Assembly: GCA_946811185.2 (NCBI GenBank)
Contig: OX328105.1
Coordinates: 50,778,845-50,842,844 of the forward strand
Length of the DNA: 64,000 nt
Origin: Hippopus hippopus
Lineage: Eukaryota; Mollusca; Bivalvia; Cardiida; Cardiidae
Direction of reading: 5' to 3'
The translations under genes were made by a program, and so were the position numbers. Of this stretch, positions 25,801-37,800 are shown piece after piece. The stretch's first letter is position 1. Every line of letters starts with the position of its first letter. The notes below the pieces were generated by a model. It worked only from the letters and a program-made list of their open reading frames with translations, did not search any database and was not told the DNA's origin.

Positions 25801-28800
25801 TTTCAGAGAAGAAGATTTTCAAAGATTTTGCTATTTTTTCCCTTTTTGTTGCCATGGCAACCAGAGTTATGGGTGGAATTCAATCTCTTGAACAACATTC
25901 GTACAGCTTCACCCAAGGAACATCCCTGCCAAGTTTCATCAAGATTGGCCAAGCGGTTTAGGAGGAGAAGATGTTTAAAGGAATTGTGGACAGACAGACA
26001 GACAGACGGACAGATGGACGCTGGACAACAACCGGTCACAACACCTCCCCTGAGCACTTTGTGCTCAGGTGAGCTAAAAAGGGACATAACTGTGTCAAAA
26101 ACATTTTGATGGTTACCTGCTCTGTTGTATGGGTTCCCTGTTTGACAGTTAACAACTAGTTTGAGTTTAAGAACAAATATTTTCAGCAAAAAGAGATACT
26201 ATAAAATGTCAACATTTTTGCTTAACGACACAGGTGACAATGCAGATGATGCAAGGGCTATGATAACACCTCAGCGTTTTCTTTGAAAACAGACAAGCTA
26301 AAAATTCACATGTTGATTGGATGACCCATAAATAACTATTTCTTAGTTCCTGTATTTGTTTTTAGGAGCATTTTTTGTGGTTCCTACTTCATAAATAGTC
26401 AGATCCATTAACCCTTTACTAAACAACCCCATGTTTAAACAATGTTGAGGAACAGGGCTTTTGAAAACAGTGTTGGAAATATTAGCCTGCCATTCCAAAA
26501 GGGGTGACACCATGATACAAATACACAACTTTTATGAGAAATCTAATTCTCAGAGCAAAAACCACAACTTCTTTTACTTTTTCTCCTTTCCTCACAATGT
26601 TTTCTTCCCTAAAGAAAAAAAAAAAAGACACATTTCAGTTTTTGATTCACACGTGCTTTGTGGTCTGCAAATTATGGGCAAATCTAAGCTTTTGTCACCT
26701 GATAAAGATTTGATTTGTCACTCTAAGGGTCATTATTTGTATTTCATAGAATTCAGAAATAAGTCAGATATACAATACTTACATCACTGGGATTTTTCAT
26801 GTATTTCTGCTGAATTTCAACTTTCTTCTGAGTTTTAGATCGAATTTTACCAAAACGCTTTGATGGTAGATGTTCAAGCTGAATGTCCTGCCCTGAATCG
26901 AATTCCAGCCTCCTGACTTCTGTTCGTTGACTTTTCACCGGCAATTCTATCTGTGAGACAGTAACATTTTTCAAAGTTCTTGCAGGACTACTTTCACACT
27001 GATTTTTGCTTTGATCCTCGGACCCACATGCCGCCTCACTACCCTCGTCCAAAGTTTTACATTCACTCTCATTACTAGAAATGGGCACAGAAACTGATAC
27101 TGTCTGTGACTTTTCAATCTCAGAGTCCTCCACAACCTCTCTTGGTCGCTCTATTTGTCTAGTTATACGTCTTGGTTTTTCCGGGGAGTTATGTACCGAA
27201 TCTGCGTTAGAGTCCGTTCCACTGTCAGCTATGGTTGTCTTCGGTTCGATAAAAGCCGCAGTTGCTGACCTCTGGATTAATGGTCTTTCACATCTTCTAT
27301 ATCTGGAAAAAGACGTATAAATTACAAACTCAACATGCCATCATTTACCACACAATCCCTTGTTCTAGCAACCCTGAGGGAGAAAGACTGGAAAAAACAT
27401 TAAGAGAAAAGCGTTTGTGTTTAAACTTTTCCCAAATGACAAATTTTAGACTCTTCCAATTCAAAACAACTGCAGACGCCAAACTCAAAAAATTAATACA
27501 AGATTTGATAGGATAGAAAACATGCAGGATGAAGGAGATAAAATGCTGGTTACCGTCATTTCCTCCTTTTCTCATAATGATTTTAAAAGGCTTCTTCTTT
27601 GAGGTTTGTTAAACTATGGGGTTGTTTAGTTAAGGGTTATTCTTTCCTCTTCTCACAATGTTTTCAAAAGCCTTCTTTCTCAGGTTCATTTAAACTTGGG
27701 ATAGTGTGGTAAACAGCTAAAAAGAAATTGTATTTTAGCATAAATGCCAGTTTTTTACTACAATCGAAAAGGGAATGAATCTGTTTTGGCAAGTTTTGCA
27801 AATATCCCCATTTTGTAATTCAGAAGTTTAGGAATAAGTGGAGTTTACTTTACTTACATGCAACCTTTTTTCCAGGTGTTTCTCCCACCAAATTTGGGTT
27901 TGTCACTGTAAATAGAGATAGTTTCATATAACTGTATGCAAAGTAAAGGTATTAAAACTTACGCGCAAGCTTGTTTAGACGTCCCAGGACCCCCAAACTT
28001 GGGCTTGTCCCTGAAACACATAAAACAGGGCGAAACATAAAAATATGTTGAAAAACAGCCATGATGATGCTTGTATTCCAACCTACACATATAAGAAATA
28101 AAACAAATTTGAAAGATTAGATTTAAGAAAAAAAGGGCCTTTACTTCTGTAATAGAAGACTGATCTTACTGAAAAACTGCAAGCCAACCAGATCCTGTGG
28201 TAGGAAGGCTTCAATTAAAACTTCAGCAAATTCTGTGTAAAACTGTAGCCCATACTTCTAAGGATTAAAACATTTTTTTTAAATGTAAATAAAGAATACT
28301 TTTTTTTTTTTTCGGTGAGCGATCAAATTTATTTCATCCAGTGAACATCAGTAATATTTTCAAATGAAGAGTTAGAAAATATGAAATCAGTATTTTTCAC
28401 TGTTTGTAACCATTAAATATCAAACCATAATCCACATTACATGTACTTCTCAATAAACTACAGTAACACATGAAATAATAATAGGTCTATTCTAATTCAG
28501 CCCCGCCCCCCCGACAAAATGCTAAGTAGAAATTAAGCCTTTACCACAAAATACCGACTTAACGACCCCAAGAAAGAACACTTTCGAAAACATTGTCTGA
28601 AAAGGAAAAAAATACTGGTACCAGAGTCTACAATTTTGCTGTGTGGTAGAGAGTTAAATGCATACCCTGACAATCAATAAAGGGTTACAAATTGAGATAT
28701 TGCTTTCTATACAATCTGATCTTGATCTACAAGAAAAAACCCACACACACAGGTAGACAGGTGCATTCTAGAATTGACCCTCAACATACATAATTTATGT

Positions 28801-31800
28801 TGCTGTTGCATACCATGCAGATCAAGATCAGTTGAACATAAGATGCAGTCTGACTTTCGACCTACACTGCTGTCATTTTGTAATATATTCTTGCCAAAAC
28901 AACCTTCAAATCTCAAAAACCCTTTATCAAACAATCCTCAGTTTTAAGCACACTGACAGAGATGGTTACTAGCATTTTTTCTCTTTTTCCTACATTTCCT
29001 ACCCTACCACAGACAAATTCCATGACATAAGCCACAATTGTCATCTACAAATACTTTCAATACATATAATTCTAGATTTTGTCATCTTCTTCTAGGTTAA
29101 CAAAGCAGAAATTAAAATTTCACAAACCAAAGCATTTTTCTAAATAATGCAAACTTTTTTTTAAAAAAAGATAAATGGTCAAGGAAATACATACAGGCAG
29201 TGTCTGCATTTTCCACAATCAGTTGCCAAGCAACCAGGGCACTGTCTACATCTCATCTTTCTCTTGTACATCTTTAAGCCTCCTGGGCCTATCAGCTTTT
29301 TTAACTGCCTTTCCTTTTGCTCTGGTTGAGGTTTTTTGATGATGATATTGCTTGTGTGGGTGGATTTTTCAATGATCTCTTCGATGGGCCGATCATCATC
29401 AGAATCAGCAGTGGCAGCTGGTCAAATGAGTAATAACACTTTACCACATGATCCCATGTCTTAACAACTATGAGAAAGAAAGCTTTTGAAAACATTGTGG
29501 GAAAAGGAGAAAATGCTGGTAGCCAGCATTTTCTCTTTTCCAACACAATATTTTCAAGTCTTCCTCCTCCAGTTCATGAAAACATGGGACTGTTTTGTAC
29601 AGGGTAAATATAATCATGTACATTAACATGGAATTAAGACACATGCATACAGTGAAAGCTTAATCACAGATATCTGAGACAAAATCAATCAACACTTTGC
29701 TGTACAGGCTGTTCTACATGTATAAGGCATGTTTCATTTGGCAAAAATGAAGGTGATTACTTTTAAAAAGCCACAGTGAACCCTCAAACATACAAACAGT
29801 TATCAAAAAATAGCACAAATGATACATATTCAAAGGAAGAACACCGTTCACAATAGCGTGGGAAACATTGTGGGGAACAGCAAGTGCTTGTTTGAAGCAA
29901 TGGTTCCTTTTCCTGCAATGTTTTCCAAGCCCATCATTTGAAATATTTACTTTAGTTTGAAATATATAGGATGGAGGAATCTATAATTGATGTGAATTTC
30001 AGATATTTGCCATTATCTGAGATGTGATGAACCCACAGATTTTTTGTGCAGCATGAGGTATAAAAAGTTGTATAACTGATTATTTTGTAGTATTTGCTGA
30101 AACATACATATGAGCTGTGCGCTGGCAAAAAGGGTGTTTAATGCTTCTCAGTGACACATTATTCCAAGTTACAGGTAAAATAGTCCTTGAACATGCATAA
30201 AATTGACAAAAAACAAAAACTTATGGACTACTCAGACTGACCTGGGTCCATACTTAATGCAGATGCATTGAACTCCTGTTAGCAGAGCATGGCTCATATC
30301 TATGGGAAACAATGTTGTAGAATTTTGAATTGCTTTTGCCAAATAATCAGATCTATAACTGCACTATTCTAAGTAAAATTCTCAAATCCTTTAAAGCCTA
30401 TATGACATGATGAAATATGTGTACTTGTCTTTATGTTATAGACTCACATTTTTAACCCATTACCACACAATCCCGACTTTTAACGACCCTGAGAAAGAAG
30501 CCTTTTGAAAACATTGTGGGAAAAGGAGAAAATGCTGGTAACCAGCATTTTCTCCTTTGCCCACAGTTTTCTTCCCTTCCATAAACAATTTCAAATTTTT
30601 ACTCACATTTATTTTGTCGTCTGCAAATGCTCTCAATTTGGACCAGTCTAAAATTTTGTTGTTTGGTAAAGAGTTAAGCCCAATTTATGTATGATCAAAC
30701 ACATTCCTTCTTCAGTGAAAACAATTTTTTTTAAAATAGCCGTCAATTAAAAAAAAAATGAAAGCAAATTGCAAAGGTCTCCTTTATTTACAGAATCTTT
30801 TAGCAAAATAATGGACACTGTAGATCCAAGAGCAGACTGCATGTTCTGATCTTTGTTTGTATTGGAATTTATCACAATTTTAACAGCTTAGGTCATATCA
30901 CTGCGGTCAGTGTACTTATGCATGTGTTTCCTGGCTTTCTTACACCAGTACTGACACAACTTTCTTTCCAAGTCACCGACTACTTTTCTCACATGCATCA
31001 GAGGCAAGAGGCCTAAAATCACAGGATAGAGAGTTTGCCTCAACTGAGTATCCAACGGGCAACCACCAGGTCAAGAGTCAAATACGACAACCACTGAGCT
31101 ACCCGAGCAGGCTTGACTTGATCTACATTATAATATGCAGTTTGATCTTGATCTATATTGTAAATTTGTCAACAACAAGAAGGCCATGATGGTGGTGAGT
31201 CACACACCTGAGCGTTTTTGACCCAACACGACCCTATCTAATCTCTTCCAAGATACTCAGTAAAACATTTTAAGTTGTCATAACCTACCTGCTTTCACTT
31301 CCTCATCTTGCTTCCAAATTTCAACCTTGTCTTTCTTCGGCAAAGCACTAAGTCTGAACTCAGACTTCTCGGGAAAAGTAGCAGGTGTTTTGCCGAGCAC
31401 AACAGCAGCATTTCTACACACATGTTTAATACGAGGACCATGACTTGAAGACTGAGGTGAAGTTTCTTCTGTGCCCTCAACAGGAACAGGTAGACTTGTG
31501 CTTAACTCTGGCTCTGTGAATAAAATTCCAGATGTTTTATTTACCTGGTATTCTACACTTTTTTAAGCATTTACCACACAATCCTGAGATCTAAGGACTA
31601 TGAGGAAATGGCCTTTTGAAAACATTTTGAAACCAGCATTTCCTCCTTTTCCCACAATGCTTTTCTGCCCTTTCATAGATAACTTCTACGACTTGGACCA
31701 CATTAACCCTTTACCACACAATGACGACTTTTAACACCCCTGAGGAAGAAGCCTTTTGAAAACATTGTGGGAAAAGGAGAAAATGCCGGTAACCAGCATT

Positions 31801-34800
31801 TTCTCCTTTTCCCACAAGGTTTTCTACCCTATCAAAGCAAAATTGCACCATTTGAGCCACTTTGAAATTGTCGTCTGCAAATGCTTTCAATATGGATAGG
31901 TCTAAAACTTTGCTGTGTGGTAATGGGTTAAGGTTGTCATCTGCAAGTGCCTTCAATTTGGAGATGTATAAAATTCTGTCGTCTGGTAAAGAGTTATACA
32001 TATTTTCATTCATACTGCTATGGCTAGTGTACTTATCCATGCTTTTCTGGAGTTTCTTTCACCATTAATTAGCACAACACTCTATCCAAGCTACTGACTG
32101 CTTTCCCACACATGGGTCAACAGAACAATATTTGGTGGTGAGAGCCAAGCCCCGGTAGCTCAGTCGGTAGCATGCAGGACTTGAGAACACGGGGTCCAGG
32201 GTTCGATCCCTGGCCACGACCCCTGGCTCGGCCAATTTCTTTCCGAGGATTGATGATAGTCACTGCGACAGGATTCATTCCTCTCCCACCGCTGACCATT
32301 GTTTCGACGATTATGTGGGAAAGCAGCCAGTGGCTTGGAAAGAAAATTACGCGAAGTACTGGTAAAAGAGACTCCAGGAACGCATGGATAGATGCACTGG
32401 CCGCCGCGATATAACTGAAATAATGTTGAAAACAGCGTTAAACACCATACAATCAATCAATCAATTGGTGGTGAGAGAGGAATGAATCCTTTGATTCCTT
32501 TCACACTGAATTTTACAAATTCTCAAATCTTGAATGTTTAGCTGAGCTTAGAAAACAACTTGGGACAAGGTTACAAGACCTGTATCAGTACATTTATATG
32601 ACAATGTCATGTAATTCACTGTGTCAGGCAAGGTTTTTTCCCTAACAGTTGAGCCATGCTCTGGAAAAAGGAGGTTTAATGCATCTCCATGAAGCAAGTT
32701 GTTAAATAATTATAGACCCATAAAATCCTTTTTGTCTACCAACCAGCTGATATCTGAGGTAGAATGGTCCTTAGGTATGCAGATAATTTACCAAAAGCAA
32801 AACGATTCGACCCAAATCAGCCTGTACGGTCTGTGCAGGCTGACCTGAGTGGATACGTTTTTGCGGATGCATTAGGCCCCCTTTTCACAGAGCATGGCTC
32901 AATTTCGTTATTACTGAGCTATGATGAACAAACTTATTGGTATTTTTAGAAACACTTACCTATAACTTTGAATTCTAAATCTAACATTTGGTAACAATTG
33001 CTGCCTAACCCTACACATTTTCAGGGGACAGTGGTGTAGTGGTACAGCATTGACCTCTCACATCAAAGGTTCTTGGTTCGAATCCCGTGATGAATGAGGT
33101 CAATTCTTGGAACCACCGGCGCTAGCACTGGTAAAGGTTTCCAGGAAGCAATCATCAAGAGCGATTAATATAAGTTGTAAGAAGTTGTTTCACAATCAAT
33201 GTAAAATAAAAAGGTTTAGACAAACCCTTTACTAAACAATCCTGTGCTTTAGCTACCCTGAGAAAGGTGGCTTTAGAAAACATGGTGAGAAAAGGGGAAA
33301 ATGCTGGTAACCAGCATTTTCTCCTTTTCATATCATGTTTTCTTCCCTGTCAAAGACAAATCCTATCATTTTAGCCACATTCAATTTGTTGTCTGCTAAT
33401 AAACTCAACTCAGAGGAGTCTAAAACTTTGTTGTCTGGTAAATAATGAATAAACAGTGCTGTCCAAGCCATTTTCATAAATTTGACTCAAACCTGGTTGG
33501 ACCTCCAGGGGCTTCCCTTTATCTGGTGACTTAAGGGTCTCTGGGGGCTTCCCTTTATCTGGTGACTTAAGGGTCTCTGGGGGCTTCCCTTTATCTGGTG
33601 ACTTCAGCGTATCTTTTGACACTCTTCTTCTTCTCCTGTGTTCTATATTATCTTTCAAGGGAGACAACTCATCACCAGTACCCTGCATGGAAGTATTAGA
33701 AAAACAATTAACCTAAAAGGGCTTAATTCGGAAATACTGGTAATACTGTCAGCCTTTTACCAGACAATCCCCCATTACTGAAACCCTGAGGAAGAAAGCT
33801 TTTGAAAACATCTTGGGAAAAGGAAAAATGCTGGTTTTTTCTCTTTTAAGGTCTACGACCCCTAACTCTCTTTATTAAAGATGGAAGCTGCAGAGATTTG
33901 CTGAATAGCTTTTAGGAAAACGTCAATGTTACACGATATTTACCAATGAGTTAGTGAGTCTACAGTCCCTAAGTCTCATATTAAAAGATGGAAGCTGCCG
34001 AGATTGGCCGAATAGTCTTGATGAAAACGTCAATGTTACAAGATATTTACCAATGAGTTAGAGGTCATAATCTTTAAATACAATGGCCTCAAAAGCATCC
34101 TTCCTCAGGGTTGTTAAAAATACATGTACAGACTGCATTAAATTGGTCAGTCTACTGTCTGAAAAAGATCCTTTCATCAAACTTTTAATAAACAATCCCA
34201 GGTTTTAACCACCCTGAGGAAAAAGTCTTTTGAAAGCATTGTGGGAAAAGGAGAAATTGCATTTTTGCGTTTTCCCATAATGTTTCCTATACTTTCAGAG
34301 ACAAATTTTGTCATATCAGCCACATTTAATTTGTCTTTTGCAAATGCTCCTACTTTGGATTTTGGACAAGTCTTAAATTTTGTCGTCCACTTAAGAATTA
34401 ATCTATTATTTTAAGCATTGACCTTCTTTATCATTTACTGTCTGATTTCTTGCCGAGTCTGGTCTATAGGTCAGTCTGTAAGCTACTCGCTTTGAAACTC
34501 AGTTTACCAAAATGACAAGTTTTAGACTCGTCCAAATTCAAAGAATTTGCAGATGATAAACAAAATTTGACTCAAAAACAGAAATTTGTTTTGAAGGGTA
34601 CAAAACATTGTGGAAAAAGGAGAAAATGCTGATTTCCAGCATTTTCTCCTTTTCTTACAGTGTTTTCAAAAGTCTTCATGTACAGGGTTGTTTATAACTC
34701 GGGGTTGTTTTCAATGTTTTCAAAAGCCTTCTTCTTCTGGGTCATTAAAAGTCGGGATTGTGTGGTAAAGAGTTAAAAGAATGGAAATTATTGTGAAGAT

Positions 34801-37800
34801 GACAATCTGTTACTGTACAGTTGGTTCAAGTCTAAGTGGCTGACAGAAAAATTAACTTTAATCAAGTATAGAGTAAATGAAAGATAGAGAGACCTGGCAG
34901 CTTTTGACCAACTTTTAAAACAGTTTTTCCTGCCAGTGACTGACACTTGGACCCACTCTACAATAGCAGGTTGTCACCTTTATAGTACGAGGGTCGTTCA
35001 TTTAATTGTGTCACTAATAGGCCTCCATACCACATGACCATGTGTATCACACGGAAATAACGTTATTTTCACCAGCAAGTCGTTTTGAATACTGACACAA
35101 AATTTTGTTTTGATAAGTTCATTATTTCAAAGGTTATTGAAAGTTAAAATAGTTGCAGTCATATACACCGGCTATATTACTGAATGTATAATGAACCCAA
35201 AAGCAAAGCTTGAAATGAGGGCCTATATTAAAAGTCACGTTAGTCTAATTATTTCAGCTTCACAAATATTTAGTGAATTACGTCAGATACATGGGGCTTC
35301 TGCGGTATCAAAAGGGTCGGTTTTCAGATGGTATAAAAAATCTAAAGATGGTAGAACTTACTTAAAAGATGCCCCGTATTGGTCAACCCAAAACTGCAGC
35401 TTTAAAAGAAATTGTTGTTGCTGTGGCAGATTTAATTAAGCAGGATGCCAGGCTTACAGTGAAAGAAATAGCTAAGAGAGTTGGCATATGATTCGGGTCA
35501 GTTCATAAGATTTTGCCCGAGGAGTTAAAATTTCGTAAGATTTGTGCTCAATGGGTCCCCCACCTCTTGACAGATGAACAAAAGGCTACTCGTGTAAAAA
35601 ATGGCCAAAATTCTTTTTAAAAAGTAAAAAAATTGTGACAAATGCAGAATATCAGAACTGTTCACAGGTGATGAAACCTGGATTTATTATTCTGAGCCCC
35701 AGAGAGGCGTCAATAATAAACAGTGGCTGCACAAAGACCAAGCTAGGTAGATCATAGCAAAAAGAATAAAAAGCGTGTGAAAGCTTTTACATGCCACATC
35801 TTTTAATTCAGACGGTTGAATTGCTCAAATTCCTGTACCGAACAGCTGAACGGTTACAGGAAAGTTTTACAAGAACAATGTTCTTTCAAAAGTGAAGAAG
35901 CAATTTGAAAAACAGAATCCTAGATCCCGATTAAGGAGCCTGTGCCTCTTTCATGACAATGCAGCTGTTCACAAGTCTGCAATTGTTCAGAATTTCCTGG
36001 AAACGGAAAAGGTAGTAAAGCCTCCCAATCCATCCTATTCTCCCGACCTCAGCCCATGTGATTTTTTTCTCTTTCCTTTATTGAAGAAAACTCTCTCTGG
36101 ACGTCAATATGGCTCTAAAAGTGCCATGGGAAGTCCCATTTTTCAGTGTCTGCTGGGTATTGACAGAAAAACCTATTTTGTAGCCTTCACAGACTGGATT
36201 TCCAGACTGGAAAAAATGTATTTCTGTCAAGAGAGAATATTTTGAAGGGATGAAATGAACGAAATATATACATTTAATATAATGTGTCTCATAGACACCC
36301 AGTGACACAATTAAATGAACGACCCTCGTAATTTCTATGCTTTTAAAAGGTATGATTGAAATTTAAATGCATCATACGCTAGAGGGGCTTTAAAACTACA
36401 GAGAAAACCAGTCCCTCTATAACCTTACTACATCAAGACTCAAATTTGTTATTACTTTAAGAAATCTATATGACAGAATGGGAAAAAAATAACCATTTTG
36501 GGGAACTTTGGGGGGGGCAGGCCCATGATTATATTACTACAAATTTTGGCTAGGAAAAAGTCCTGATACCAGCAAAAAAAAAACTACAGGAACGCATGAA
36601 AATCCTTTTCCAATAATGTTTTCCAGCTTTTCAAAGTCAAACCCCTTGATTTCAGACTGAAAAAGCTCTCAATATGGACATAAAGACAATGCAAAACCAC
36701 TCACCTCATGCCTCAAAGTTTTCACAGGAGCTGTCCCAATGGTATACTTATGTATGGAGAACTGGTCCTCTACATTCATTAATCGAGCAGATGGTTCTGG
36801 TTGTATCTGCTTCTCCCATTTTGTACCACTTTCTTTCACCTGGGTGACCTCTTTTCTGGACATGCTCTCTCTCCTCGGACTTGGTTCGTTTCCTTTCATG
36901 ACCTTTTCCACACGAGTTTTAGCTTGCTTTCTCTTCCCGACTAATCGACTCAGTAACTCAGCGTGAGGAAATTCTAGCTCAATATATTTGATAATCCGAC
37001 ACAGCTTACAAGATCTAGATTTGTGTGATAGCTGGCACTTCCCAGGATCTGCAGTAAACACTTAATCTTTTACCAAACAGCAAAATTTTAGACTCGTCAA
37101 TCTTGAGGGAATTTACAAGAAGACAAGTCAAATGTTTTTCAAATGATGGTATTTGTTCTTCACATGGTAGAAAACATTGTGGAAAAGGAAAAAATGCTGG
37201 TTACCAGCACTTTTTCCTATTCTCATAATGTTTTCAAAAGCCCTCTTTCTCAGGGTCCTTAAAAATTAGAACTGTGCAGTAAAAGGTTAAAGATAATCAT
37301 TATTTTTGGTCAAAACATTTAATTGAAATATTCCAATTTGTCCCTATTTATTTTCATATATTAATCTTTTGCAAACAATTCCACTTTTAATGACGCTCAG
37401 TAAACAGGCGTTTGAAAAAATTATGAGGGAAAAATGAGAAAATATTTGTATCAGGTATTTTCTCCTTTTCCCACAATGTTTTGTTCCCATACAAAGATAA
37501 ATCCCATCATATGAAATACACCTATTTTGTCATCCCCAAATGTTTTCAATTTGGACCGGTCGAAGGTTTTGTCATCTGTTAAAAAGTTAAATAAATATAA
37601 CAATAGCTAGCACCCAATCACTTCTGTGACTGAAACTTAATACATATTATCAAAAGTCCAATAGCGTTATCTCTCTTCGAGGACTCTTTACATATACGGT
37701 AAGAAAATGAACAAGTCTCACAAGACACCACAATATCATTGGAACCTACAGGGCGTCTGTAATGTTGCACAATTGTTAAGTGAACTGTAACAACAAAGAA

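Noticed and set aside
32148..32225. Possible tRNA gene with A and B boxes
   Set aside because: The acceptor ends do not pair and the sequence runs into a SINE body with an (ATCA)n tail, so it is a SINE head.
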